Positions 18,510 through 26,740 are shown, counted from the stretch's first letter. The stretch is DNA of 64,000 bases from Bacillus sp. SA1-12 (GCF_000981385.1 NZ_LATZ01000007.1:90919-154918); one strand, 5' to 3'. Notes: generated by a model not told the origin, from the sequence alone. Made by a program: numbers and translations.

Positions 18510-19544
18510 ATGAGTGAGTTATTTGCTACTCCAAAATCGATGAAGAAGGTTATTCTTCGTGGTATTCGTACCACTCTTTTAGAGCTTGGAAGTGCAACAA
18601 AGGTTGAACTTAGTGAAAAATTAGGGATTAGTTTCCCGACAATAAGCAAGTTTCTGTCTCAGATGGAAAAGGATGGAGAACTTACTTTAGTTGGTCTCGA
18701 TGATTCCAGCGGCGGCAGAAGAGCAAAACGATACGCTTACAATCCGGAGTATATGTTAGGTTTGGCGATATTCCTAGAGAGAAAGGAAACAAATTACACA
18801 ATTTTTAATTGTTTAGGCAAAGTGAAAGAGCAGGGACAAACAAAAAGTGTATTACTTGATGATATTCAAAAATTAACAAGTCATATTGAGGACTTGCTAA
18901 AAACATATCCAAAGATCGGTTCAATTGCCATTGGTGTTCCAGGTTCGGTTGATCATGATGGTCGGATTTTTTTCATTCCCGGTTACGAGCAATTTCAAAA
19001 TGTTGATTTAAAAAAGTACTATGAAGATCATTTTTCGATCCCAGTGGTAGTGGAGAACGATATGAATGCGGCCGTTCTTGGCTATCACAATCGGATGGAA
19101 ATTGAAAATAATCAATCCCTTATCTATTTATATTTTGGTCAAAATGGACCAGGTGCTGGGATTATGATAAATGGTGACGTGGTGCGAGGAAGCACATTTT
19201 TCTCAGGAGAGGTTTCATTCGTTCCTCAATATGACAATCAAAATTTCCTGCAAGCCATGCAAAGAGAAAGTGGATCTAAGCAAGTAACCTTCCTTGAGCA
19301 AAAGGAGATTGATGCAATTAGCAGATTAGTCGCTTCATTTGTTGCGATCATTAACCCTCATACCATCATTTTTTGTAAGGATGAGGTGAATCAGGTAATC
19401 ATCGATCAAATTGCAGCCGGAAGCTCAACTTACATTCCAGTTGAACATCTTCCCGGACTAGCAATGAGTGATTGGAAACAAGACTATCTATTTGGTTTAC
19501 AAAGTCTTGGGCTGGATCTTCTGATCGCGGGAACAAGCAGATAA
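18510..19544 (+). CDS. ROK-family transcriptional regulator
   Basis: About 344 aa. The N-terminal winged helix (VELSEKLGISFPTISKFLSQM) is followed by the ROK sugar-kinase-like fold with IAIGVPGSVDHDG and VENDMNAAVLG. The zinc-binding CGxxGCxE motif of many ROK proteins is absent (VRGSTFFSGEVSFV instead), as in some repressor-only members. Candidate starts are GTG at 18498 and 18501 and ATG at 18510; the ATG is best spaced from AAGGTGGTGA. It is immediately followed by an MFS transporter and preceded by a perfect operator-like palindrome, which suggests a sugar-responsive repressor. Confidence 0.85.
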   Translation: MSELFATPKSMKKVILRGIRTTLLELGSATKVELSEKLGISFPTISKFLSQMEKDGELTLVGLDDSSGGRRAKRYAYNPEYMLGLAIFLERKETNYTIFNCLGKVKEQGQTKSVLLDDIQKLTSHIEDLLKTYPKIGSIAIGVPGSVDHDGRIFFIPGYEQFQNVDLKKYYEDHFSIPVVVENDMNAAVLGYHNRMEIENNQSLIYLYFGQNGPGAGIMINGDVVRGSTFFSGEVSFVPQYDNQNFLQAMQRESGSKQVTFLEQKEIDAISRLVASFVAIINPHTIIFCKDEVNQVIIDQIAAGSSTYIPVEHLPGLAMSDWKQDYLFGLQSLGLDLLIAGTSR

Positions 19545-19594
19545 ACAAGAAGAGAAGTACATCAGAACTCGAAAAAAGAAAGGGGTTTACATAT

Positions 19595-20815
19595 ATGGCT
19601 ACATTCTTTTTAGTCATCATTTATTTGGCGTTCATCAGCTTAGGTTTGCCTGATTCATTGCTGGGAGTCGCTTGGCCTGTGATGCAGCCGGAATTAGGTG
19701 TACCACTTGAGACGGCTGGTTTGCTGTTTATGACAATAGCGGGCGGTACGATTATTTCAAGTTTATTAAGCGGTGCAGTACTTAAACGGTTCGGCACAGG
19801 CAATGTCACATTTGTCAGCTGTCTCATGACTGCGGTCGCCCTTTTGGGATTTACGCTTGCACCATCCCTTTTTTGGCTAATTGTATGTGCGATACCACTT
19901 GGACTGGGGGCAGGCTCGGTTGATGCTGGGTTAAACAATTATGTTGCCACTCATTATAAAGCACATCATATGAGTTGGCTTCATTGTTTCTGGGGAGTAG
20001 GAGCAACTCTTGGTCCAATAATAATGGCCCAGTTTATCTCAGGGCAAAATGCTTGGAGAAATGGCTATCTTACTATTGCGTGTATTCAGTTTGCATTAGT
20101 TGTCATTCTTCTTTTCACTTTGCCTTTATGGAAAAAAGTCGCAAGCAAAAGCGGTGCTACATTAAATGAAGAGAAAGTGGATCCAAACAGTGATTATGTT
20201 AAAACCGTTAAACCTTTGCAAATAAATGGAGTTAAGCTGGCTCTTATTTCCTTCTTGTTTTATTGTGGAGTTGAATCCACAATGGGCCTATGGGGAAGCA
20301 GCTTTCTTGTGAATGTAAAGGGATTACACGCAGAAGCAGCAGCACAATGGGTTTCCCTTTATTATGGAGGAATCACGATCGGGCGGTTAATAACAGGCTT
20401 TATTACGTTAAAGGTTAGCAATCGAACGCTCATTCGTTTAGGGCAAATATTGGCTTTAAGCGGATCAGCACTTTTGGTTTTACCATTGCCATCAAGCTTT
20501 TCGCTTGTAGGCTTTATTATGATTGGATTAGGCTTAGCCCCAATCTTCCCGTGCATGTTGCATGAAACACCAGCGCGTTTTGGAAAAGAGCATTCTCAAA
20601 CCATTATGGGGTACCAAATGGCTGTTGCCTATACAGGCAGTACATTCCTGCCTCCTCTGCTTGGATACATGGCATCGCACGTAACAATAGGAATCTTCCC
20701 GTTCTTTATTGTTATTTCTGTCGCAATGATGCTGTTTGTCTCGGAAAGATTGAATGTTCTTATGAGCAAAAGAAGTTTTGTCGGGGAGAATCATAAAAAA
20801 TCTATTGGACTATGA
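19595..20815 (+). CDS. MFS transporter, sugar-porter like
   Basis: A 406-aa 12-TM major facilitator. Opening LVIIYLAFISLGLPDSLLGVAW and the MSWLHCFWGVGATLGP motif resemble the fucose/glucose permease group (FucP, GlcP). The co-oriented upstream ROK regulator (50-nt gap) supports sugar transport. The frame is open back to 19472 inside the regulator gene; the ATG at 19595 behind AAAGAAAGGGG is the natural start. Substrate unknown. Confidence 0.85.
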   Translation: MATFFLVIIYLAFISLGLPDSLLGVAWPVMQPELGVPLETAGLLFMTIAGGTIISSLLSGAVLKRFGTGNVTFVSCLMTAVALLGFTLAPSLFWLIVCAIPLGLGAGSVDAGLNNYVATHYKAHHMSWLHCFWGVGATLGPIIMAQFISGQNAWRNGYLTIACIQFALVVILLFTLPLWKKVASKSGATLNEEKVDPNSDYVKTVKPLQINGVKLALISFLFYCGVESTMGLWGSSFLVNVKGLHAEAAAQWVSLYYGGITIGRLITGFITLKVSNRTLIRLGQILALSGSALLVLPLPSSFSLVGFIMIGLGLAPIFPCMLHETPARFGKEHSQTIMGYQMAVAYTGSTFLPPLLGYMASHVTIGIFPFFIVISVAMMLFVSERLNVLMSKRSFVGENHKKSIGL

Positions 20816-21214
20816 ATCAATTTATTAATTTTACTTTAACGAAATTATTTTAGTAGGAGTTATTTAGATAACATACAAAATTGAATGAAAGTTAATTGCC
20901 AATTTGTTCCTTAATAAATGTATACTAGAACAAAGTAACCTCAAGTAAAGGAAAGATAACTGTTTTTTTAAATATAGCTCAGCTTTCAATACACCACTGC
21001 AGTTTGTTTAGCAGGGGGATCACGATTTCAATGATATCGCTTGGGATGCTATTTTTGGTCCAATTTCAGATATGTTAAGAATAGCATGGTTTCTTTTGGA
21101 CAGGATTACTGATTATCGTCCTATCGGTAGAGGCAGGGTCTTACTTAAAACTGGAAAGCCTGTATTGAAGGAGCACCAATTAGACAGTAAATGAAATGAA
21201 GGGGTGACCTCAGA
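20816..21214. other. intergenic region with a protein-like short frame
   Basis: AT-rich up to about 20990, including an inverted repeat TTTGTTC / GAACAAA near 20903-20935, then a short coding-like frame (21012-21194). No other feature recognised. Confidence 0.4.
21072..21194 (+). pseudogene. possible short gene or C-terminal gene remnant
   Basis: From 21012 a frame reads QGDHDFNDIAWDAIFGP, then MLRIAWFLLDRITDYRPIG and a Lys-rich tail ending at 21194. The Trp/Asp/Arg content looks protein-like, but a TAG stands directly before 21012. The only in-frame ATG (21072) has no good ribosome binding site. I do not recognise the family. It ends just before the acetyltransferase ribosome binding site. 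Confidence 0.3.
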
Positions 21215-21778
21215 TTGAATCCATTGTTTATTGATGTCCCGGAAAAAATTGAAACAGAACGATTACTCATTCGGATGCCAAGGCCTGGGGACGGTCCTGC
21301 GGTATATCGCGCGATTCAAGCGTCTTTGAATGAATTAAAGCCTTGGATGCCATTTGCCCATTACGAACAGACGGAAAAGGATGTAGAACTTAATATTAGA
21401 GAAGCATATATTAATTTTTTAAAAAGAGACGATTTGCGACTGCTTGTCTTCTTAAAAGAATCAGGAGCATTTGTGGCTTCATCTGGATTACATCGAATCA
21501 ATTGGTCCATTCCTAAATTTGAAATCGGATACTGGATTGATACTCGATATAGCGGAAAGGGCTATATGACCGAGGCGGTTCAGGGAATTACTGATCTGGC
21601 ATTTCATCAATTACAGGCAAGAAGGCTAGAAATACGCTGTGATTCAAATAACGTAAAAAGCAGAGCGATACCAGAAAAATTAGGTTTTTCATTAGAAGGA
21701 ATATTAAAAAACGACGGAATATCACCCGCAACGAAGGAATTAAGAGATACTTGTGTTTTTGCGAAATATAAGGGATAG
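21215..21778 (+). CDS. GNAT N-acetyltransferase (RimJ/RimL type)
   Basis: A 187-aa protein: IETERLLIRMPRPGDGPAVY opening, FEIGYWIDTRYSGKGYMTEA with the acetyl-CoA loop, and NVKSRAIPEKLGFSLEG near the C-terminus, all typical of ribosomal-protein-type GNAT enzymes. It transfers acetyl from acetyl-CoA to an amine; target unknown. The start is a TTG at 21215 placed 7 nt after AAGGGGTGA; no ATG fits. A terminator follows at 21815. Confidence 0.87.
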   Translation: MNPLFIDVPEKIETERLLIRMPRPGDGPAVYRAIQASLNELKPWMPFAHYEQTEKDVELNIREAYINFLKRDDLRLLVFLKESGAFVASSGLHRINWSIPKFEIGYWIDTRYSGKGYMTEAVQGITDLAFHQLQARRLEIRCDSNNVKSRAIPEKLGFSLEGILKNDGISPATKELRDTCVFAKYKG

Positions 21779-21814
21779 ATTAAGAGGCTTTTAACAGAAA
21801 AGAACAGCTTTAAT

Positions 21815-21840
21815 GGGTCTTCTAAAGAAGATCCTTTTTT
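21815..21840 (+). terminator. terminator of acetyltransferase gene
   Basis: GGGTCTTC-TAAA-GAAGATCC with a T6 tail. Confidence 0.8.
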
Positions 21841-21936
21841 AATAGATTCATTCACTTTATAGAAATTGAAAAAAATAGATAGGAAGGAGGATGGTGCAAT
21901 ATGGTAAAATAGAAGGAATAATAAAGGAGGAATGAA

Positions 21937-22133
21937 ATGTTGACTCTTTTGAAAATAGCACTGGGCGGGAGTTAATGTAGGGGATGTTCTCTTTCAATTA
22001 GCAATTTTTTATAATGATTGGGATTCCTTTCGTTCTTAAAGTTATGGTTATTATATTAAATAAACGAAAAAAACGTTTAATCTGCATAGAGGAAAAATTA
22101 GATCAATTACAAGAGGAAAAGAAAAATTCATAG
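21937..22133 (+). pseudogene. broken small membrane protein gene (DUF4083-like)
   Basis: After the strong ribosome binding site AAAGGAGG, an ATG begins MLTLLKIALGG and stops. The next frame gives VNVGDVLFQLAIF, and a third gives MIGIPFVLKVMVIILNKRKK followed by IEEKLDQLQEEKK. Joined, these make a one-TM protein with a C-terminal coiled tail like the DUF4083 family. Two frame slips (near 21972 and 22010) are needed. The last part (from ATG 22014, 39 aa) could still be translated alone. Confidence 0.6.
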
Positions 22134-22209
22134 CTTTTCCTTTAAATTTTACTTGTTTTTATTTTAAAATAGTAATGTAGCCAAAGGAATTCAGAGGGGA
22201 AGTTCAAAC

Positions 22210-22860
22210 GTGAAAAAAGGTATTCTTGGAGTTTTTTGTGGTGCCATCATTATTGGAATTTTATTTCTTATTAATATAAATACGCCTTCTCAAGAAACAG
22301 AAGGCCCCAATACATTGGAGGAAAGTGCTCCAGCAGAAGTTGAAACAATTGCTGAACCTGAAGTTGAAGAAATCGACAGCGAAAATGACAAAGAGGAACG
22401 AGAAACGGATTTAAAAGAATTGGTAGAAAATCAATTTGAATATTTTGATTCGCATGTAAATGGCAATTATTTTCGAAATGCGAGAAGAAACGGTCCTGAC
22501 GGAAATTACTCTGACGGCTGGGTGACAGCGAAAGTTGCAGATGAGCTTCAACAACGTGCTGCTGAGATTGATAAATTTTTACCAGAAGAGATTTCATCAA
22601 CCGATTCCACCTCTCAGGATTTGTTAAATGTGTTAATAAGAATCAATCAAGCTGCTAGTCTAACAGAAAGCCAAAAAAATGTATATCATATTTATAGAAC
22701 CCTATACAATCTGCATGTTTCGCTAAATGGTTATGAACTGGAGGAAGGAAAATTTGATCCAGAGGAAGATTGGGGACAGGTTTTTGATGAGGACATTGAT
22801 CAAACGGTGAAAACGGAAGCCGAATTGAGAATGGAAACGGCAGAAGAAGAAACGGAATAA
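22210..22860 (+). CDS. membrane-anchored hypothetical protein
   Basis: A 216-aa protein with one N-terminal hydrophobic anchor (GILGVFCGAIIIGILFLI), then a Glu-rich linker (residues 30-70) and a helical soluble domain (LKELVENQFEYFDSHVNGNY). The C-terminus is again acidic. GTG start, after AGAGGGGAAG. I do not recognise the family. The layout suggests an extracytoplasmic protein tethered to the membrane. A terminator follows. Confidence 0.7.
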   Translation: MKKGILGVFCGAIIIGILFLININTPSQETEGPNTLEESAPAEVETIAEPEVEEIDSENDKEERETDLKELVENQFEYFDSHVNGNYFRNARRNGPDGNYSDGWVTAKVADELQQRAAEIDKFLPEEISSTDSTSQDLLNVLIRINQAASLTESQKNVYHIYRTLYNLHVSLNGYELEEGKFDPEEDWGQVFDEDIDQTVKTEAELRMETAEEETE

Positions 22861-22879
22861 ACTGTATGAGGCAGTAAAA

Positions 22880-22910
22880 AAGAACGTCAGGAATGGCGTT
22901 CTTTTATTTT
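22880..22910 (+). terminator. terminator of membrane-anchored protein gene
   Basis: AAGAACG / CGTTCTT stem with a T-rich tail. Confidence 0.75.
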
Positions 22911-22948
22911 TACAAAGGTGGTTTATGAAAATATGTAAATGAAAGTAA

Positions 22949-23013
22949 AAATGTAATGTTTACATTACATTTGAAATCTCATATAATGGAAATGTAAGGT
23001 GTACATTACATTT
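22949..23013 (+). promoter_or_regulatory. sigma-A promoter flanked by twin operators
   Basis: TTTACA (22959-22964), exactly 17 nt, TATAAT (22982-22987). Two similar 24-bp palindromes flank the -10: 22949-22972 (arms AAATGTAATG / CATTACATTT) covering the -35, and 22990-23013 (AAATGTAAGG / CATTACATTT) covering the start site. Their centres are 41 bp apart, about four helical turns. This looks like cooperative autorepression by the XRE regulator. Confidence 0.8.
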
Positions 23014-23027
23014 GAAGGTGGGAAGAG

Positions 23028-23243
23028 ATGAAGCATGGTGTTCGAAACAGTGTGAAAGATTACAGACAGTTACGAGGATTTACACAGGATCATTTAGCTG
23101 AACTTATTGAAGTAACGAGACAAACCATTATTGCAATAGAAAAGCAACGATATGAACCGTCCATTGGAACAGCCATTAAATTGGCAGCTGTACTAGGTTG
23201 TCCGGTTGAAACATTATTTTGGATTGAAGGAGATGTATTATGA
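23028..23243 (+). CDS. small XRE-family HTH regulator
   Basis: A 71-aa protein that is little more than a Cro/C1 helix-turn-helix: VKDYRQLRGFTQDHLAELIE, then VTRQTIIAIEKQRYEPSI and an aliphatic C-terminus. It matches the tiny stand-alone regulators often paired with a membrane protein in Bacillus. Its stop overlaps the start of the next gene (ATGA), so the two are translationally coupled. The twin palindromes upstream are probably its operators. Confidence 0.88.
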   Translation: MKHGVRNSVKDYRQLRGFTQDHLAELIEVTRQTIIAIEKQRYEPSIGTAIKLAAVLGCPVETLFWIEGDVL

Positions 23244-23629
23244 TGAATATGAAGTATAAAACATATTTTATTTTTCAGTCGATGATTCCCTTGATATTGT
23301 TTGGTGTCTACTTTATAAATTCTAGATCAAATTTAACATTAATCATTGCGATCTTAGCTGTTGTCCGGTTAATTTCTCTAGGGGTTAACATACATAAAGA
23401 AAACTTGTGGAACTCCATAAATCGCCAGCATGATCAACGAACTCGTTCAAATGCCTATTTTGCTGGCTATATCTCATTCTGGAGTATGTTGATTTGTTTA
23501 CTTATTGGAGCTATTCTTATTAAAAACTCAATCATTGTATATGATTATTTACAATTAATTGTTTTTACCTTTATGCTTGGGATCATGATGATGCTGGTTG
23601 TAAGAGATTATATGAATTTAAGGGAGTAG
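23240..23629 (+). CDS. small integral membrane protein coupled to XRE regulator
   Basis: A 129-aa protein with four hydrophobic segments (about residues 8-25, 30-48, 72-94, 100-120) and a polar middle (KENLWNSINRQHDQRTR). It overlaps the XRE gene by 4 nt. Such XRE plus 3-4 TM pairs are widespread in Firmicutes; the function of the membrane partner is not known to me. Confidence 0.78.
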   Translation: MMNMKYKTYFIFQSMIPLILFGVYFINSRSNLTLIIAILAVVRLISLGVNIHKENLWNSINRQHDQRTRSNAYFAGYISFWSMLICLLIGAILIKNSIIVYDYLQLIVFTFMLGIMMMLVVRDYMNLRE

Positions 23630-23673
23630 AAGGGAACAACCAAAAAAGTAAAGTGGAATAGGGGAATTTATAC

Positions 23674-24067
23674 ATGAAGATGCTACGTGTAATTTCGGCA
23701 TTGCCAATGAGAAATTTACAGGAAAGTATTTCGTGTAAAGCTTGGTCTTACTCTCGGGTACTAGGAGGAAGGTTTTGCTGTTCTGTTTTTTTAAGAGTAC
23801 CGGCTACTTCATCTTTGGGGAGCCAATGATAAAAGCTGGAGAACGCGAGTAACAAAGAGGAGCCGGTCTGTTCAGGTACCGAATCGTTTATAGCTGGAAC
23901 AGCCAGCTGCCAAATTGAGGTGGAAGGCGTGATGCACTGTATCAACGTATTTAACCTAGGAATTTTACACCCGAATGCAAAGCTTAGAGACCAATGGTGG
24001 GGCTCTAAGCGAATTAGGGTTAACGGATCCTGACAATAACTTGATTGTATTTTATGATGATTTATAA
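23674..24067 (+). pseudogene. VOC-family (bleomycin-resistance-like) gene with frameshifts
   Basis: Starting MKMLRVISALPMRNLQESIS, the frame breaks. HLWGANDKSWRTR (about 23811-23850), EEPVCSGTESFIAGTASC (about 23855-23915), HPNAKLRDQWWGSK and ELGLTDPDNNLIVFYDDL to a TAA at 24067 appear in different frames. Together they make a typical bleomycin-binding-type VOC protein. At least three frame changes are required, so the gene is dead rather than miscalled. Confidence 0.8.
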
Positions 24068-24124
24068 AGTGATCGGGTACAATCATATATTTAATAAAGA
24101 ATTTCGTTAAAGGAGTATAGCCCC

Positions 24125-24535
24125 TTGAAAAACACGAAGTCTGAACACAAAGATATTAAGATTGTCTGTCCGGAAGATTGCGGAAATGCCCCTAAAAAAA
24201 TCGTTCTTAAGGATTTCATCATCGCTTTAGCAAAAAAAGATGTAAGCTTTATCTTTGAAAATCTTTCAGATGATGTTCAATGGAATAAAATTGGTCGTGA
24301 AAAAATCCAAGGGAAGGACCAATTTGCCGATTACCTGCAGCATATGAAAGATAGAGCTGTAAGGGAAGTGCAAATTAGCAACATCATCACCCATGGGCGG
24401 AACGGAGCTGTTAACGGTACGATTCTTTTAGAAGATAATAGAAGATTGGAATTCTGTGAGGTGTACATGTTCACAAGTGCAGGAAAAAATTCGAAAATAA
24501 AAGAAATCACATCGTATGTGATTGAAATAGAATAA
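24125..24535 (+). CDS. NTF2-like (SnoaL-type) protein
   Basis: A 136-aa protein: an N-terminal leader with two Cys (VCPEDCGNAPKK), then FIIALAKKDVSFIFENLSDDVQW, IQGKDQFADYLQ and a C-terminal strand block, the nuclear-transport-factor-2 fold. TTG start, well placed after AAAGGAG. Ligand or reaction unknown. The N-terminal Cys-containing segment is unusual for the fold. Confidence 0.75.
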   Translation: MKNTKSEHKDIKIVCPEDCGNAPKKIVLKDFIIALAKKDVSFIFENLSDDVQWNKIGREKIQGKDQFADYLQHMKDRAVREVQISNIITHGRNGAVNGTILLEDNRRLEFCEVYMFTSAGKNSKIKEITSYVIEIE

Positions 24536-24646
24536 TGAGAATCTAGAACTTGAGACTTTATGGATAAGCGATTTACTAATGAAAAATCCACAGCATGTTT
24601 TTACCATGTTGTTTTTTTTTGAAAAAAATTCAATGCTAGAATGATA

Positions 24647-24710
24647 TTGACAAACTATTATTTAGATTGTATATTAATTTATAAGTTAACTTAGTAGACA
24701 AGTAGTTAAG
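24647..24710 (+). promoter_or_regulatory. promoter with FadR/GntR-type operator
   Basis: TTGACA (24647-24652), 17-nt spacer, TATATT (24670-24675), then a 27-bp element at 24684-24710 with core ACTTAGTAGACAAGT at the expected start site. The same element, 23 of 27 bases identical, recurs at 26398-26424. The core resembles GntR-superfamily operators. The likely regulator is the FadR-type protein at 26951. Confidence 0.7.
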
Positions 24711-24802
24711 ATTAAAAGATGATGAGAAGGACAGTAAACATTTCAATAACTAGATTTTTTAAAATGGAGAGATTAGTTTATCCAGAAAATTTGTTAAAGA
24801 AA

Positions 24803-24817
24803 ATGAAAGCGCAAACA
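24803..24817 (+). promoter_or_regulatory. cre (CcpA) site
   Basis: ATGAAAGCGCAAACA matches WTGNAANCGNWNNCW at every defined position. It lies about 120 nt after the predicted start of the permease transcript, where CcpA would act as a roadblock. Confidence 0.65.
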
Positions 24818-24953
24818 GGTTAATGGCTTTAAAAAAGAAATAATGAAGAGTCAGGTAATAGGTAAAAGGTTTTCGAAAATTCAGAAACCAATTTCAAGTG
24901 AAATGTAAAGGGTTTCTAGAACGTTTATTAAATGGCAATAAGGAGGAATTACG

Positions 24954-26279
24954 TTGGATTATATTGCATTAGAGCAGTCCACGACTAAAAAAGTTACATT
25001 AAGATTGATTCCATTTCTTTTTCTATGTTTTACAATATCGATATTAGATAGAGTAAATATTGGTTTTGCTGCCCTAAGTATGAATGAGGATTTAGGCTTT
25101 TCTAATGCTGTTTATGGGTTTGGAGCAGGGATTTTCTTTCTCGGTTACTTTTTGTTAGAAGTGCCGGGAAGTGCGATGATGACAAAAATTGGGGCAAGGA
25201 AATGGATCAGCCGAATCATGGTTACATGGGCAATCATTGCGATCTTGATGGCATTTGTACAAAATCCAATTCAATTTTATGTTGCACGCTTTCTATTAGG
25301 TGTTGCTGAGGCAAGCTTTTATCCGTGTATGATTTATTATTTAAGCGGTTTCTATCAAACGAAACATCATGCAAAGGCGATTGCAGGTTTTATGTTAGCG
25401 ATACCCGGAGCTAATGCTATAGGTGCCCCGCTTTCCACTTTCTTGCTGGAAATTGACTGGTTAGGAATGGCTGGTTGGCAATGGTTATTTATTTTGCAAG
25501 CGATTCCAGCTGTAATATTAGGGGTAATCTGTTATTTTTATCTTGATGATAAACTTGAAGATTTAAAATGGTTGACCAAGGAAGAAAAAGAATGGTTAAT
25601 TAACGTTACAACAAAAGAAAGACTTGAAAAACAACAAGTAAAACATTACACATTCTTTCAGGCTTTAAAGGACCGTGACGTCTTAGTTTTATCTTTAGGC
25701 TATTTTTGTTGGATGATGGGTTACTATGGAATAAATATGTTTTTACCAACGATTTCACAAGGTTTATCAGAGACGACATCTCTTAGCACTCAAGGAATGG
25801 GATGGATTTTAGGGCTTATGTATGTTTGTGCAATGGTAACCATGATTTTTGTTGGTAATCACTCCGATAAAAAGAATGAAAGACGCTGGCATGTTGCAAT
25901 CTGTTTAGCAACAAGTGCCATTGCGATGATTATTAGCAGCTATGTATCAAATACAAGCATTGTCTTATCATTTATCTTTTTAACTATTTCATTATGCGGT
26001 GCATTTGGAGCATATTCTCCATTTTGGGCTATTCCGCCATCCTTCTTAACGGGAGCTGCAGCAGGAGGAGCGATTGCGCTGATCAACAGTATCGGAAATC
26101 TAGGTGGGTTTTTTGGACCATATATAGTGGGGTATATTAAGGATATGACAGGCTCGTTTACGATCAGTATGATTTTCTTAGGTATCAGTATGATTATAAG
26201 TTCTAGCATTATCGTTTTCTTTGTAAAACAGACGGGAAAGGCTGTAATACAGAAGGATGTATTTAAGAAGACTAGTTAA
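24954..26279 (+). CDS. MFS permease, anion:cation symporter (ACS) family
   Basis: A 441-aa 12-TM transporter. SILDRVNIGFAALSMNEDLGF in TM1 and the GYFLLEVPGSAMMTKIGARKW signature mark the ACS family (hexuronate, phthalate, 4-hydroxyphenylacetate and related organic acids). The start is TTG at 24954 after AAGGAGGAAT. Upstream are a promoter, an operator-like palindrome and a cre site; downstream a FadR-type regulator. An inducible, catabolite-repressed organic-acid importer fits. Substrate not determined. Confidence 0.87.
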   Translation: MDYIALEQSTTKKVTLRLIPFLFLCFTISILDRVNIGFAALSMNEDLGFSNAVYGFGAGIFFLGYFLLEVPGSAMMTKIGARKWISRIMVTWAIIAILMAFVQNPIQFYVARFLLGVAEASFYPCMIYYLSGFYQTKHHAKAIAGFMLAIPGANAIGAPLSTFLLEIDWLGMAGWQWLFILQAIPAVILGVICYFYLDDKLEDLKWLTKEEKEWLINVTTKERLEKQQVKHYTFFQALKDRDVLVLSLGYFCWMMGYYGINMFLPTISQGLSETTSLSTQGMGWILGLMYVCAMVTMIFVGNHSDKKNERRWHVAICLATSAIAMIISSYVSNTSIVLSFIFLTISLCGAFGAYSPFWAIPPSFLTGAAAGGAIALINSIGNLGGFFGPYIVGYIKDMTGSFTISMIFLGISMIISSSIIVFFVKQTGKAVIQKDVFKKTS

Positions 26280-26285
26280 GAAAAG

Positions 26286-26340
26286 CGAAAAGAGTTCCAG
26301 CCCTTTCGTTTAAAAAAACGTTGGAACTTCTTTGTTTTAA
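26286..26340 (+). terminator. terminator of ACS permease gene
   Basis: AAGAGTTCCA / TGGAACTTCTT imperfect stem with a long loop and T-rich tail. Confidence 0.65.
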
Positions 26341-26397
26341 TTCATTGAATTTAATGGATAGAGTTCTTATTAGTACTAAATTAGACAATATTTTCTC

Positions 26398-26424
26398 ACT
26401 TAACTTGGTAGACAAGTACGTAAG
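26398..26424 (+). promoter_or_regulatory. second copy of the 27-bp operator, upstream of SR1P-like gene
   Basis: Core ACTTGGTAGACAAGT is a perfect 5-bp inverted repeat around GTAGA, with outer arms CTTA / TAAG. It is 23/27 identical to the element at 24684-24710 and lies just before the ribosome binding site of the SR1P-like gene. Confidence 0.65.
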
Positions 26425-26446
26425 TGTACAATAAGGAGGTAGACAG

Positions 26447-26581
26447 ATGGGTACATTAATTTGCAAGGATTGTAACTCAACATTTGACTATTTTGAAGAC
26501 GATAAGGTAACGGTTCTATATTCGAAGTGTGAGTGCTGTGAAAATAAGGGAGAGAATGGCGGGGAAAATGCTTCAAAGTAA
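26447..26581 (+). CDS. SR1P-like GapA-binding peptide
   Basis: A 44-aa peptide: MGTLICKDCNSTFDYFEDDK then VTVLYSKCECC and a polar tail. The MGT-hydrophobic-C-x-x-C opening, FED-KVT-LY block and second Cys group match the SR1P family, encoded in B. subtilis by the dual-function RNA SR1. SR1P binds GapA and promotes its association with RNase J1 (established for B. subtilis). The ribosome binding site AAGGAGG is ideal. A strong terminator lies about 120 nt after the stop, so the whole transcript (about 330 nt) could be an SR1-like RNA. Confidence 0.85.
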   Translation: MGTLICKDCNSTFDYFEDDKVTVLYSKCECCENKGENGGENASK

Positions 26582-26700
26582 AAAACTTTTAGTGCCTAAG
26601 CTCAATATGGCTGTCAAATATAGCATTTTTGGCATCAGATGGGAAGAAATTGACATAAATGGCGGTTCACATTTGGCTTAATATGAACTCTTCTTGTTTT

Positions 26701-26740
26701 AAAGGCAAACCGTATTAGGTTTGCCTTTCTATTATTTTTT
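26701..26740 (+). terminator. terminator of SR1P-like transcript
   Basis: AAAGGCAAACC-GTATTA-GGTTTGCCTTT, followed by a T-rich run. Confidence 0.85.

Larger units (their letters stand above)
24536..24953. other. regulatory upstream region of the MFS permease
   Basis: Holds a sigma-A promoter with an operator (24647-24710) and a cre-like site (24803-24817); the leader would be long, about 270 nt. No coding frame seen. Confidence 0.6.
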
